Assembly: GCF_031348265.1 (NCBI RefSeq)
Contig: NZ_CP133771.1
Location: 5,766,001 to 5,830,000, forward strand
DNA from: Streptomyces collinus
Lineage (GTDB): Bacteria > Actinomycetota > Actinomycetes > Streptomycetales > Streptomycetaceae
Reading direction: 5' to 3'
DNA: 64,000 bases
Below the pieces are notes generated by a model. That model was given only the letters and a program-made list of their open reading frames with translations. It was not told the DNA's origin and did no database searches. The position numbers were made by a program, and so were the translations under genes. This document shows, in pieces, positions 8,613 through 17,493 of the stretch (positions within the stretch are counted from its first letter, which is position 1; each line of letters opens with the position of its first letter).

Positions 8613-10739
8613 TCAGGCGGTCGTCATGCCCAGGGAGCGCTTCAGGAAGTCGACCTGGAGCAGGAGCAGGTTCTCGGCGACCTGTTCCTGGGGGGTGATG
8701 TGGGTGACGCCGGACAGCGGCAGCACCTCGTGGGGGCGGCCGGCGGCCAGCAGGGCCGAGGACAGGCGCAGGGCGTGGGCGACCACCACGTTGTCGTCGG
8801 CGAGGCCGTGCACGATCATCAGGGGGCGGTGCGGCTCGGCGGGGGAGGAGAGCCCCTCGGCGGTCACCAGGGAGCTCTTGGCGTAGGACTCCGGGTGCTC
8901 CGCCGGCGTGCCCAGGTAGCGCTCCGTGTAGTGGGTGTCGTACAGGGCCCAGTCCGTCACCGGCGCGCCCGCGATGCCCGCGTGGAAGACGTCCGGGCGG
9001 CGCAGCACCGCCAGGCCCGCCAGCCAGCCGCCGTAGGACCAGCCGCGGATCGCCACCCGGGACAGGTCCAGGGGGTGGCGCTTCGCGAGGTCCTCCAGCG
9101 CCTCCACCTGGTCGTCCAGCGACAGTGTGAAGTCGTGGTGGACCGCCTTCTCCCAGGCGGGGGAGCGGCCCGGGGTGCCGCGGCCGTCCGCGACCACGAC
9201 CGCGAAGCCCTGGTCCGCGAACCACTGGGACGTGAGGTGGGCGTTGTGGGAGGCGACCACCCGCTGACCGTGGGGGCCTCCGTAGGGGTCCATGAGTACC
9301 GGCAGGGGGGTGTCACCGTCGTAGTCCCGAGGCATAAGCACGGCGCACGGTACGCGGCGTGCGCCCCCCTCGGTGAGGGTCACGCGGGGGGACATACCAG
9401 GATCTTCCGCGTACGACGGGACAGTCCTGGTCGGTTTTCCGTCGCGCAGGACCTGAGCGCGCGAACCTGGCCGGTTCAGCGTCGCCGAGACCAGGACCGT
9501 CACGGCCCCGGCCCGCACCGCCGCGTGCACGCCCGGCTCCTGCGACACCCGCTCCACGCCCAGCTCGTTCACCCGGTACACGTGCACCTGGCCCGTCTCC
9601 GCCTCACCGGCGGCCTCCGCGCCCGCCGACGCCGAGATCAGCACGTCGTGCTCGGAGACGTCCAGCACGGCCCGGACGTGCAACTGCGCGCCGGTGAGCG
9701 GCCGGTCCCCGACCGCCAGCACGCGCGCACCGCCCTCGTCGGCGATCCGCACCAGCTGCCCGGACGGGCTCCAGCAGGGCACCCCGGGGAAAAGATCAAG
9801 CCATGTTCGATCTTCGTCGGCGTGCACCATCCGCGTCGCGCCGGAATCCGCGTCCACGGCCAGGATCAGCTGACTGCGCTGGTCGCGCGCCTGTACGAGC
9901 AGCAGGGGCGCGCCCGCCGCTGACCAGTGGACATGTGCCAGGTACGGAAAGCGCGCCCGGTCCCAGGCGACCTCCGTGCGCAGCCCGTCCAGGCCGACCA
10001 CGAACAGCCGCACCTCCGCGTTGCCGGTGCCCGCCGCCGGGTACGGCACCCGCTGCGGCTCCCGCTCCGGATGCGCCGGGTCGGCGATCCACCACCGCTG
10101 CACCGGCGTGTCGTCCACCCGCGCCATGAGCAGCCGGTCCGACTCCGGAGCCCACCAGAAGCCCCGCGAACGCCCCATCTCCTCGGCCGCGATGAACTCG
10201 GCCAGTCCGTATGAGACATTCTCCGACTCCGGCTCTGCGAGCGCCCGGTCGCCCTCCCCCTCGGCGCCCACCACCCGCAGAGCGCCCCGCGCGACATAGG
10301 CGACATGCCGCCCGTCGGGCGACGGACGCGGGTCGATCACGGGCCCCGGAGCGGGCAGCTCACGTGCCGTCCCGGCCCGCAGCTCGGCCGCGAAAAGCCG
10401 CCCTGACAAGGCGAAAGAGGCCAACTCGACGGCCGAGTCGGTGGCGTACCCGACGATGCCGGCACCGCCCTCACGGCTGCGCTCGCGCCGCGCCCGTTCC
10501 TCGGGCGAGAGGTCCTCCGAGGCGCCGCCCAGCAGGGCGCGCGGGTCGGCGGCCACGCGCTCCCCACCGTCCTCCACGTCGAGGACCCAGAGCGAATTCG
10601 CCCGGTCCGTACCGGAACCGGAGCGCAGGAACACGACACGCGAACCGTCGGGCGCCACGGTGAACGAACGCGGCGCGCCGAGCGTGAAGCGCTGGGTACG
10701 GGCGTGCCGTCGGGGGAAGGAGTGAGGCTCGGTCGTCAT
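8613..10739 (-). CDS. S9 family prolyl oligopeptidase / dipeptidyl peptidase IV-like
   Basis: 708 aa. The N-terminal two thirds form a DPPIV_N beta-propeller and the C-terminal part is a peptidase S9 alpha/beta hydrolase domain. Catalytic residues visible are Ser578 in GWSYGG, Asp658 in HGLAD and His680 in GVTH. The frame stays open far upstream, but homology begins at MTTEPHSF, placing the ATG at 10739. No signal peptide is visible, so a cytoplasmic enzyme that trims short proline-containing peptides is likely. The perfect terminator at 8570 follows the stop. Confidence 0.9.
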   Translation of the reverse strand: MTTEPHSFPRRHARTQRFTLGAPRSFTVAPDGSRVVFLRSGSGTDRANSLWVLDVEDGGERVAADPRALLGGASEDLSPEERARRERSREGGAGIVGYATDSAVELASFALSGRLFAAELRAGTARELPAPGPVIDPRPSPDGRHVAYVARGALRVVGAEGEGDRALAEPESENVSYGLAEFIAAEEMGRSRGFWWAPESDRLLMARVDDTPVQRWWIADPAHPEREPQRVPYPAAGTGNAEVRLFVVGLDGLRTEVAWDRARFPYLAHVHWSAAGAPLLLVQARDQRSQLILAVDADSGATRMVHADEDRTWLDLFPGVPCWSPSGQLVRIADEGGARVLAVGDRPLTGAQLHVRAVLDVSEHDVLISASAGAEAAGEAETGQVHVYRVNELGVERVSQEPGVHAAVRAGAVTVLVSATLNRPGSRAQVLRDGKPTRTVPSYAEDPGMSPRVTLTEGGARRVPCAVLMPRDYDGDTPLPVLMDPYGGPHGQRVVASHNAHLTSQWFADQGFAVVVADGRGTPGRSPAWEKAVHHDFTLSLDDQVEALEDLAKRHPLDLSRVAIRGWSYGGWLAGLAVLRRPDVFHAGIAGAPVTDWALYDTHYTERYLGTPAEHPESYAKSSLVTAEGLSSPAEPHRPLMIVHGLADDNVVVAHALRLSSALLAAGRPHEVLPLSGVTHITPQEQVAENLLLLQVDFLKRSLGMTTA

Positions 10740-10916
10740 GCCCTGACCATATTGGCCATGCGCCCCCTTGTGCGGCCGTGCGCCGATCGATGCGCACGGA
10801 GGGATAGTTATGATCAATGTCGCATAGTGGGTATGAACCTGCTGGCTGCTGTACGGATTTGCTGCCCCCATAGTCCGACCCCCCGCGCCCTCGTGGATCT
10901 TTGGAGGTGAACCGCC

Positions 10917-11111
10917 GTGGCACTCTCGATTTCGGCGGTGGTGCTGCTGGCGATCATCGTCTTCCTGCTCGTCAAGAAGTCGGGGCTGAAGGCGGGGCAT
11001 GCGATCGTCTGCATGCTGCTCGGCTTCTACCTCGCCTCCTCGACCGTCGCTCCCACGATCAACGAGCTGACGACGAACATCGCGGGCATGATCGGCAGCA
11101 TCAAGTTCTGA
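10917..11111 (+). CDS. Small two-helix membrane protein
   Basis: 64 aa starting at GTG with GGAGGTGA ideally placed (10903-10910). The sequence has an N-terminal transmembrane helix (residues about 2-20), a short basic loop (KKSGLKAG) and a second hydrophobic segment (about 27-44), then a polar tail ending GSIKF. I recall similar small proteins in Streptomyces chromosomes and integrative elements, without a known function. It is a single-gene unit with its own terminator. Confidence 0.75.
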   Translation: MALSISAVVLLAIIVFLLVKKSGLKAGHAIVCMLLGFYLASSTVAPTINELTTNIAGMIGSIKF

Positions 11112-11123
11112 GCGTCGCGCCCG

Positions 11124-11154
11124 CAGGCCCGGACCGAGGGGCGATCCGGGCCTG
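11124..11154 (+). terminator. Terminator after the small membrane protein gene
   Basis: A 10-bp perfect stem, CAGGCCCGGA (11124-11133) with TCCGGGCCTG (11145-11154), 12 bases after the stop codon. Confidence 0.75.
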
Positions 11155-11172
11155 AGCGGAGGCGTCGCCGGA

Positions 11173-11382
11173 TCAGCTCCCGACCGCGTACGGCACGAAG
11201 CCGGCCCACGCGGCGGGTTCGAAGGCCAGCCGGGGGCCGTCAGCGTTCTTGGAGTCACGGACGTGGACGGTGCCGGGTTCTGTGGCGACCTCGACGCAGG
11301 AGTCGCCTTCACTGCCGCTGCTGTAGCTGCTCTTGAACCACGCCAGTCCGGAGGTGTCTCCGGACGAGGTCTTGCGGATCAT
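11173..11382 (-). CDS. DUF397 domain protein
   Basis: 69 aa DUF397 protein; the family signature WFKSSYSSGSEGDSCVEVA is visible at residues 15-33 and VRDSKNADGPRLAF near the middle. DUF397 proteins are encoded next to XRE/DUF5753 regulators in Streptomyces (the WhiJ/AbaA-like systems) and are thought to act as partner or antagonist. The start codon overlaps the stop codon of the upstream XRE gene by four bases (ATGA), so the pair is translationally coupled. Confidence 0.9.
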   Translation of the reverse strand: MIRKTSSGDTSGLAWFKSSYSSGSEGDSCVEVATEPGTVHVRDSKNADGPRLAFEPAAWAGFVPYAVGS

Positions 11383-12263
11383 GTCTCCCCCAGCAGTTGT
11401 TCGATGAAGGCAGTCGACTCCGGTGGTGTGAGCGCCTGAGCCCGGATGATGCCATAGCGGAGTTCCAGGATACGGAGCTGCCGCAGGTCGGACACCGGTC
11501 GTCCGTTGGTCACTGCTGGTGATCGCCCGATCGCTGACCCGTCCTCGAACTTGAGCACCTCGATGCTGCCGTCCACGCCGGCATGGGCTTCCCGTTCGAT
11601 CGGCATCACCTGAAGCTCGACGTTGCGCAACTGGGCTGCTTCAAGCAGATGTTCGAGTTGACCGCGCAGGACTGCTCGTCCCCCCAGGGGTCGCCGAAGT
11701 GTCCACTCCTCCAGGACGAAGCTGAGGTCGGGTGCCGGGTCTCGCTCGAAGATCGCCTTGCGCGCTACGCGTGCTGCGATGAACCGCTCCACCTCCTCCG
11801 CCGAGTAGGCGGGACGTCGCATGGTCAACAGGGCGCGAGCGCACTCCGGAGTCTGCAACAGGCCATGGACGTTCAGCGGATCGTAGAGCTGAAGCTCCAC
11901 CGCCCGCGCCTCCATCTGCGCCAGATCCCGGACCTTCTTCGGGTACCGGACCCTCTTCACGTCCTCCTTCATCGCCGAGATGAGGCCAGCGGCGTCCAGC
12001 ACCCCGTCCGCCGTGTCCAGATATTCGGGCCGGGGGATCCGCTTGCCGCCCTCGATCTTGTAGACGAGGTCCTCGCCGTAACCGATCGCCACCGCGAACT
12101 CCCCGACCCGCATCCCCGCAGCCTCACGGCGGAGCCTCAACTGCCTGCCCACCGTGGTCACTACGGCGAGCGCCCAGTCGTCGTCCGGGTCCACCTCCCA
12201 GCCCGGCTCGTCGGCCTGCTCCGTCTCGGTCCTGACCCGCACCGCCTCGCCGTTCACCGACAT
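11379..12263 (-). CDS. XRE-family regulator with DUF5753 ligand-like domain
   Basis: 294 aa. The helix-turn-helix lies at residues about 33-85 (LRLRREAAGMRVGEFAVAIG, then EGGKRIP) and the DUF5753 domain at about 100-285. The frame extends 48 codons further upstream, but ATG 12263 has GGAGGGG in front and begins at the family's usual position. It forms a two-gene operon with DUF397. Such pairs control development or secondary metabolism in some streptomycetes; the target here is unknown. Confidence 0.9.
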   Translation of the reverse strand: MSVNGEAVRVRTETEQADEPGWEVDPDDDWALAVVTTVGRQLRLRREAAGMRVGEFAVAIGYGEDLVYKIEGGKRIPRPEYLDTADGVLDAAGLISAMKEDVKRVRYPKKVRDLAQMEARAVELQLYDPLNVHGLLQTPECARALLTMRRPAYSAEEVERFIAARVARKAIFERDPAPDLSFVLEEWTLRRPLGGRAVLRGQLEHLLEAAQLRNVELQVMPIEREAHAGVDGSIEVLKFEDGSAIGRSPAVTNGRPVSDLRQLRILELRYGIIRAQALTPPESTAFIEQLLGET

Positions 12264-12492
12264 GCGCGCCCCTCCGTAGTGCCGCGTCGTACCGTCGCGC
12301 CCTGCCCGTGGGAGCCGCGTCGACAGTCCGGACAGCACCGGACAAGCCTGGGGCGGTAGCTCTACGTAGCAGGGCGATCGCACATCACGGTAAGACCGGT
12401 CGGCCACGCCGAGTGACGCGAATCAGGAAACAGCCCAGACCAGGCCCCAACACTGGGCTTCACGCCACCGGAACCCGCACCCTCGCGCTCCG

Positions 12493-12903
12493 GTGCCGTC
12501 GACGGCTGAAAGACAAAGAACTCCGGGAGAAAACACCCCGCCAAGCCCCACCCTCGCGGACCTCCGCCGCCACGATCCCTGCCTGCTCCTCTCCGCCGCC
12601 GACGCGGCCCATCTGGCCCCCGGTGTCGCCGCCTGGCTGGAACGGGACGTCAGCCCCGCCGCCGTACGCCGCGCCCTGACCACCGGCCTGCCGCCCGAGG
12701 GCGTACGACGGCCCGCCGCCTTCCTGGCCCACCGTCTCGCCGCCCAGCTTCCGCCCCCGGCCCCGTTCGGGGCACCGGCAGTCGACCCGCCGTCACCGGT
12801 ACGGCACCCGATGCAGAACTGCGACGGCTGCGACCGCGGGTTCCGCGCTGTCCGTCCCGGCCGCTGCCGCGACTGCCGCTCCGGCCTCCAGGAGGCTGCC
12901 TAG
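12493..12903 (+). CDS. C-terminal fragment-like zinc-ribbon protein, possibly truncated
   Basis: 136 aa from a GTG that lacks a clear Shine-Dalgarno. From residue about 20 onward the sequence looks like the C-terminal half of a common Streptomyces helix-turn-helix protein (DLRRHDPCLLLSAADAAHL; then GLPPEGVRRPAAFLAHRLA), ending in a CxxC...CxxC zinc-ribbon (CDGC...CRDC). The N-terminal DNA-binding half expected from memory is missing, and the first 20 codons look like fortuitous sequence. It may be a remnant with its 5' part deleted. Confidence 0.5.
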   Translation: MPSTAERQRTPGENTPPSPTLADLRRHDPCLLLSAADAAHLAPGVAAWLERDVSPAAVRRALTTGLPPEGVRRPAAFLAHRLAAQLPPPAPFGAPAVDPPSPVRHPMQNCDGCDRGFRAVRPGRCRDCRSGLQEAA

Positions 12904-12928
12904 CATGAACATGACGATCCTTGCCTGA

Positions 12929-13060
12929 GCACGGCCGACGAGGAGCGAGCGCCATGACCATCGCATCCTGGGCGAGGACGTCACCATCGGTGAGTGGGCC
13001 ATCTCCACTAGCGGCCTGCCGCGCTACCAGGACGACGGCGCGGAAGAGGCGGATCAGTGA
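12929..13060 (+). pseudogene. Possible remnant coding fragment
   Basis: Between 12929 and 13060 a short open frame with Streptomyces-like codon use reads ...RILGEDVTIGEWAISTSG...DDGAEEADQ and stop, but has no start codon in frame. An ATG with an upstream GAGGAGCG lies at 12954 in a different frame. A single frameshift would join the two. I do not recognise the protein. Confidence 0.25.
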
Positions 13061-13148
13061 AGGGCGTGATCCGGTATCCGAGAGGGCTGCTTCGGTCACC
13101 TCCGGCGTCGAGTGCCTGGGCACGGGTGAACAGCGGTCCGGTGCCTCA

Positions 13149-13154
13149 TAGGGT
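13149..13154 (+). promoter_or_regulatory. -10 box of a probable leaderless mshB transcript
   Basis: TAGGGT ends 6 bases before the mshB ATG and no Shine-Dalgarno is present, so transcription probably starts at or beside the start codon. Confidence 0.5.
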
Positions 13155-13160
13155 GGCCCC

Positions 13161-14018
13161 ATGACGGAACTGCCCTCCCGGCGTCTGCTGCTGGTGCACG
13201 CGCACCCGGACGACGAGTCGATCAACAACGGCGCGACCATGGCCAGGTACGCGGCCGAGGGTGCCCACGTCACCCTGGTCACGTGCACCCTCGGTGAACG
13301 CGGCGAGGTCATCCCGCCCGAGCTCGCGCACCTGTCGGGCCCCGCCCTGGGTCAGCACCGCCGCCGTGAGCTCGCCGACGCCATGGCCGAGCTCGGCGTC
13401 CACGACGTCCGCCTGCTCGGCGGCGCCGGGCGCTACAGCGACTCCGGGATGATGGGCCTGCCCGACAACGACGACCCCGCCTGCTTCTGGCAGGCCGACG
13501 TCGACGAGGCCGCCGCGCACCTCGTCGAGGTGATCCGCGAGGTACGCCCCCAGGTCCTCGTCACCTACGACGACGACGGCGGCTACGGCCACCCCGACCA
13601 CATCCAGGCCCACCGCGTCGCGATGCGCGCCGTGGAACGGTCCGCCGACGCCGGCCTGCCGATCCCCAAGGTCTACTGGAACCGGGTCCCCCGGCCGGTT
13701 GTGGAGGAGTCCTTCGCGCGGCTCCGGGAAGACCTGCCCGGCACTCCCTTCACCAAGGCCGCCGAGGTCGACGACGTCCCGGGTGTCGTGCCCGAGGAGC
13801 GGATCACCACCGAGATCGACGGCACCGCCCACGCCGGGGCCAAGGCCGCCGCGATGCGTGCCCACGCCACCCAGATCACGGTGGCCGGGCCGTACTTCGT
13901 GCTCTCCAACGAACTCGCCCAGCCCATCCTCACGACTGAGTACTACGAGCTGGTGCGAGGCGAGAAGGTCGGCGAGCGGGAGACGGACCTGTTCGCCGGT
14001 GTCGAGGAGGCCTCATGA
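13161..14018 (+). CDS. mshB: Mycothiol biosynthesis deacetylase MshB
   Basis: 285 aa LmbE/PIG-L-fold zinc enzyme that deacetylates GlcNAc-inositol, the second catalytic phase of mycothiol synthesis in actinobacteria. The metal motif AHPDDE is at residues 14-19 and the second motif GHPDH at 143-147, with His147 as expected for a zinc ligand. Length and the flanking DUF6113 gene match the family. The ATG has a TAGGGT box 6 bases upstream and no ribosome site, suggesting a leaderless mRNA. Its stop overlaps the next gene by four bases (ATGA). Confidence 0.95.
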   Translation: MTELPSRRLLLVHAHPDDESINNGATMARYAAEGAHVTLVTCTLGERGEVIPPELAHLSGPALGQHRRRELADAMAELGVHDVRLLGGAGRYSDSGMMGLPDNDDPACFWQADVDEAAAHLVEVIREVRPQVLVTYDDDGGYGHPDHIQAHRVAMRAVERSADAGLPIPKVYWNRVPRPVVEESFARLREDLPGTPFTKAAEVDDVPGVVPEERITTEIDGTAHAGAKAAAMRAHATQITVAGPYFVLSNELAQPILTTEYYELVRGEKVGERETDLFAGVEEAS

Positions 14019-14425
14019 GCGACCGGACGTCGATCCTCGCCCAGCCGATGCGGCCGCCCACGGCCGCACGCGCTGCCGCCTGCCTCGGGTTCTTCGTGCT
14101 AGGCGCCGTGGTCGGCGTGGCCGGGGCGCTGGTACAGCCAGGGTGGTTCCCGGGCGGGCTGCTGCTCGCCCTGGCGGGTGAGGCCGGAGCCGTCCTGGGC
14201 GCCACCCGCGTCCTCGGCGGCCGGGCCGGGGGCGTCGCGGTCGCCGCGGGCTGGATGCTCTCCGTCGTCCTGCTCACCGCCAGCCGCACCGAGGGCGACT
14301 TCCTCTTCGCCGCCGGGAGCGGCTCCTATCTCTTCCTGCTCGGAGGCATCGCCGCGGCTGTGATCTGCGCCACCCTCGCCCCCGGGCGGCAACCGGACCG
14401 CGATCCCGTCCGACTTGCCAAGTGA
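14015..14425 (+). CDS. DUF6113 family four-helix membrane protein
   Basis: 136 aa with four predicted transmembrane helices (about 18-38, 43-62, 70-88, 98-118) and short loops. It is coupled to mshB by an ATGA overlap; the same pairing is found in mycobacteria (Rv1170-Rv1171), so a link with mycothiol or its precursor is possible but unproven. No catalytic motif is visible. Confidence 0.85.
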   Translation: MSDRTSILAQPMRPPTAARAAACLGFFVLGAVVGVAGALVQPGWFPGGLLLALAGEAGAVLGATRVLGGRAGGVAVAAGWMLSVVLLTASRTEGDFLFAAGSGSYLFLLGGIAAAVICATLAPGRQPDRDPVRLAK

Positions 14426-14530
14426 CGTACCACTTCGCCAGGACGTGGCCGTGGGGGTCCGGTGTGGGTTTCCAAGGCGGTCACGGGATACGGGCGAGAA
14501 GTGGCCAGTATGGTGGTGCGCGCCGCCGAG

Positions 14531-14575
14531 CCTCCCCCAAGCGCTCGACTTCGCTCGTGCAGGGGGGACCCCCAT
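14531..14575 (+). repeat. Dispersed Streptomyces palindromic element, copy A
   Basis: CCTCCCCCAAG...CTTCGCTCG...AGGGGGGACCCCCA forms an imperfect stem-loop. A second copy in inverse orientation lies at 45601-45642 inside a coding region. The pattern resembles a common intergenic repeat of Streptomyces chromosomes (recalled, not searched). Confidence 0.7.
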
Positions 14576-14619
14576 CGTGAGGTCGTGACGGGCGGCGGAG
14601 CCAACCGGGAGAACCTGCC

Positions 14620-17349
14620 TTGAGTCGTGAAACTGACACTCCGTCCTCCGGGCCCAACGGGCGCGGTGGAGCCGCCTACCCGTCGGGTACGCCGCCGTAC
14701 GGGACCCCGACGGTCTCCGACGCCGGTACGGACGCGGGCCGTTCCGCCACGCGGCCGGAGGAACGCAAGACCGAGACCACGCTGACGACCCGGATCCGGA
14801 TCAACATCCCCGGGTCGCGGCCGATTCCGCCCGTGGTGGTGCGCAAGCCCGTCGCGGAGGCGGAGAGCCCGGCCGACACCGACACGCGCGGTGACGAGCC
14901 GACGGCGCCGGGCGCCGGCCCGTCCGCGGGCACGGTCGAGTCTCCCGCCGATCCGGCACAGCCGGGCGACGACAAGCCGGCCAGCGACTGGTTCGCGCCG
15001 CGCAAGTCCGGCGGAGGCAAGGGCGGTCCGGGCAGCGGCTCCACCAACGGTGCCGGACTGCCGGGCGGTTCGGCTCCGGCGGCGGGCGGCTCCGGCGCGG
15101 GCGGCCCCGCTGCCGGGACGCCGGGTTCCGGTGCCGGTGCGTCCGGCGGGCCCCGGCCGGGGGCCGGGCGGCCCGGAGGCGTGGTCGGCTCCATGGGCGC
15201 GCCGGGCGGCTCCCGGTCCGGCGGCACGAACGGTGCCGGGCTCCCGGGCGGTGCGACCGGCGGTCCCGTCGCGCCCGGGCACGGCGGCGGCACCGGCTCC
15301 TTCGACGTCACCGAGGCCCTGGCGGCGGGCCCGCTGGGCAACGGCTCGCGTCCCGCCCCGGGCGGCGGCGAACCGCGCCGTGACGACCTGCCGTACTTCT
15401 CCGAGAACGGACAGGGCGGCTACGACGGCCAGAGCGGCGGCCCGAGCGCTGCGGGCGCCTTCGGCGAGCCGGGCGCGCCCGGTGCGCAGAGCGGCCCGGC
15501 CGGCCCGACCGGCGGACCGGTCACCGGCGACGGCCCGATGGTGCCCCCGGCCGGCTTCGACGCACCCGGCGGCCAGGGCGGCCCTGGCGCCCCCGGCGGC
15601 TTCGGCAACGAGCCGGGCGGACTCGGCGGCCAAACCGGTCAGGGTGCCTTCAACGCACCCGGCGGCCCTGGCGGGCCCGGAGGACCCGGCACCCCCGGCG
15701 GACCCAACGGCTACGGCGGCCCGGGCCGGCCCGGCGCCCCTGAGGCCTTCAACGACCCCGGCCGCTCCGGCGCGCCCGGCGGCCCTGGCGGGCCCGGCGG
15801 ACCCGGCACCCCTGGTGGCCCCGGCACCCCTGCCGGCCCCGGCGGCTTCGGAGACCCGGGTCGGCCCGGGGCCCCTGAGGCCTTCAGCGACCCCAGCCGC
15901 TCCGGCGGTCCTGGCGGGCCCGGCGGCTCCGGCGCCCCCGGCGGACCGGGCGGCTTCGGAGACCCGGGCCGCCCCGGCGCCCCCGACGCCTTCAACAACC
16001 CCGGCCGCCCGGGAGGCCCCGGCGCACCCGCCGGACCCGGAGCCATAGGCGGCGGCCCCGGCGGCCCCGGGGGTACCCTTGGCGGCCCCACGCGTCCGGG
16101 CACCCAGGGCGGCACCCCCGCTCCCGGCGCCGCAGGCCCCGGCCCCGGCCCCGGCATGAGCGACGACACCGCCATCCTCACCCCGCAGAAGCCGGCCCCC
16201 GAACCGACGGACGGCCAGGGCTACGGCCCCCGGCACGACAACGTCTCCGGGCACACGGTCACCAGCGGCATCCCCGTCGTGCCGTCCGGCGCGGCCTCGC
16301 CGTTCGGCCCGGGTGCGCCCGGTGACGGCCCGGCGCCGCACACGGCCCCGAAGCTGCCCGAGCCGGTCTCCCCGCCCCCGGCGAGTTCCTCCAAGGCGCC
16401 GAAGAAGAAGGGCCGCAGCAAGCTCGTGCTGCTCGCGGTCGCCGTGGTCGTGGCCGCCGGTGGCGTCTACGGCGCCGGTCTCCTGATGAACCGCACCGAC
16501 GTGCCCAAGGGCACCACCGTGCTCGGCGTCGACATCGGCGGCACCACCCGCGACGGCGCGGTCAGGAAGCTCGACGAGGCCTTCGACGACCGCCTCGGCA
16601 AGGAGATGAAGCTGTCGGTGGGCGGCAAGACCGTCGCCCTCGACCCGGACAACGCGGGCCTGCAGTTCGACATGGACGCCACGGCCGACGCGGCGGCCAA
16701 GAGCGACTACAACCCGGTCTCCGTGATCGCCTCACTCTTCGGCAACCACCGCGCCGTCACGCCGGTCATGCCCGTCGACGAGGAGAAGCTGCACGCCTCC
16801 CTGGAGGACGCGGCGGGCGGTGCCGGCGCGTCGGCCGACGGCACGATCGAGTTCAAGGGCGGCAAGGCCGTCCCCGTGTACGGCAAGGTGGGCAAGGGCA
16901 TCGACCTCGCCAAGGCGACGACCACGGTCGAGGAGGCCTTCCGCACGCAGGTGGAGACCGGCACGGCCGCCACGGTGAACCTCCCGACCACCACCCGGCA
17001 GCCGACGGTCTCGAACGCCGAGGTCGACCGGATGCTCAAGGAGTTCGCGCAGCCCGCGATGTCCGACCTCGTCACCATCCGCACCGACGCGGCGCACAGC
17101 ATCGACTTCGGCAAGGTCTCCCTGCCGAAGATCCTCAGCTTCAAGGCCGTCGACGGCAAGCTCGTGGACACCTACAACCTCAAGGCTCTCCAGGAGGCGT
17201 ACGGCCAGACCTTCGAGGGCGTGCAGATCGAGGGCGCCAGCGGCAAGCGGGACGTCCTTCCGCAGGACGTCGTCACGGCGCTGCGCAAGGCCCTGCGCGG
17301 CAAGACGCCCGCGGAGCGCGTCGGAGTCATCGACACCAAGCCGAACTGA
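14620..17349 (+). CDS. Large Gly/Pro-rich single-pass membrane protein with YoaR/VanW-like extracellular domain
   Basis: 909 aa from a TTG start with GGGAGA at 14607-14612. Residues about 1-590 are low complexity. Residues about 300-510 carry collagen-like GxPG tracts, including three copies of a GGFGDPGRPGAPEAF-type block. A basic patch (KKKGRSK) then precedes one transmembrane helix (about 598-622), so the low-complexity part should be cytoplasmic. The extracytoplasmic domain (623-909) resembles the repeated peptidoglycan-binding-like domain of YoaR/VanW proteins (TTVLGVDIGGTTRDGAVRKL near its start). A role at the cell wall is inferred. A strong terminator follows. Confidence 0.82.
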   Translation: MSRETDTPSSGPNGRGGAAYPSGTPPYGTPTVSDAGTDAGRSATRPEERKTETTLTTRIRINIPGSRPIPPVVVRKPVAEAESPADTDTRGDEPTAPGAGPSAGTVESPADPAQPGDDKPASDWFAPRKSGGGKGGPGSGSTNGAGLPGGSAPAAGGSGAGGPAAGTPGSGAGASGGPRPGAGRPGGVVGSMGAPGGSRSGGTNGAGLPGGATGGPVAPGHGGGTGSFDVTEALAAGPLGNGSRPAPGGGEPRRDDLPYFSENGQGGYDGQSGGPSAAGAFGEPGAPGAQSGPAGPTGGPVTGDGPMVPPAGFDAPGGQGGPGAPGGFGNEPGGLGGQTGQGAFNAPGGPGGPGGPGTPGGPNGYGGPGRPGAPEAFNDPGRSGAPGGPGGPGGPGTPGGPGTPAGPGGFGDPGRPGAPEAFSDPSRSGGPGGPGGSGAPGGPGGFGDPGRPGAPDAFNNPGRPGGPGAPAGPGAIGGGPGGPGGTLGGPTRPGTQGGTPAPGAAGPGPGPGMSDDTAILTPQKPAPEPTDGQGYGPRHDNVSGHTVTSGIPVVPSGAASPFGPGAPGDGPAPHTAPKLPEPVSPPPASSSKAPKKKGRSKLVLLAVAVVVAAGGVYGAGLLMNRTDVPKGTTVLGVDIGGTTRDGAVRKLDEAFDDRLGKEMKLSVGGKTVALDPDNAGLQFDMDATADAAAKSDYNPVSVIASLFGNHRAVTPVMPVDEEKLHASLEDAAGGAGASADGTIEFKGGKAVPVYGKVGKGIDLAKATTTVEEAFRTQVETGTAATVNLPTTTRQPTVSNAEVDRMLKEFAQPAMSDLVTIRTDAAHSIDFGKVSLPKILSFKAVDGKLVDTYNLKALQEAYGQTFEGVQIEGASGKRDVLPQDVVTALRKALRGKTPAERVGVIDTKPN

Positions 17350-17367
17350 CCTCCGGTCACCCGCCGT

Positions 17368-17405
17368 ACGAGAGCCCCCGCCCGATCAGGGCCGGGGGCT
17401 CTCGT
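17368..17405 (+). terminator. Terminator
   Basis: A 13-bp stem (17368-17380 with 17393-17405) plus an inner CCC/GGG around GATCA, 18 bases after the stop codon. Confidence 0.85.
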
Positions 17406-17493
17406 CGTCACCCCGCACACATGACAACCGTCATGCGGCACTCCGGACGCCCGACACTGCCCCCGCCGGCACCCCCGGAGCCACGATGGCCGT

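Noticed and set aside
8371..9225. Arg/Gly/Pro-rich minus-strand frame overlapping the S9 peptidase end
   Set aside because: It is the wrong frame of the peptidase gene, whose Asp/His active-site motifs lie in the other frame.
12921..13151. 76-codon ORF beginning MPEHGRRGASAM
   Set aside because: Poor codon bias after the first 15 codons and it ends just before mshB; more probably out-of-frame reading of a remnant.
14326..16341. 671-codon minus-strand frame opposite the Gly/Pro-rich protein
   Set aside because: Its Ala/Gly/Arg content is the antisense of the GxPG repeats; the plus strand has the TTG start, ribosome site and recognisable C-terminal domain.
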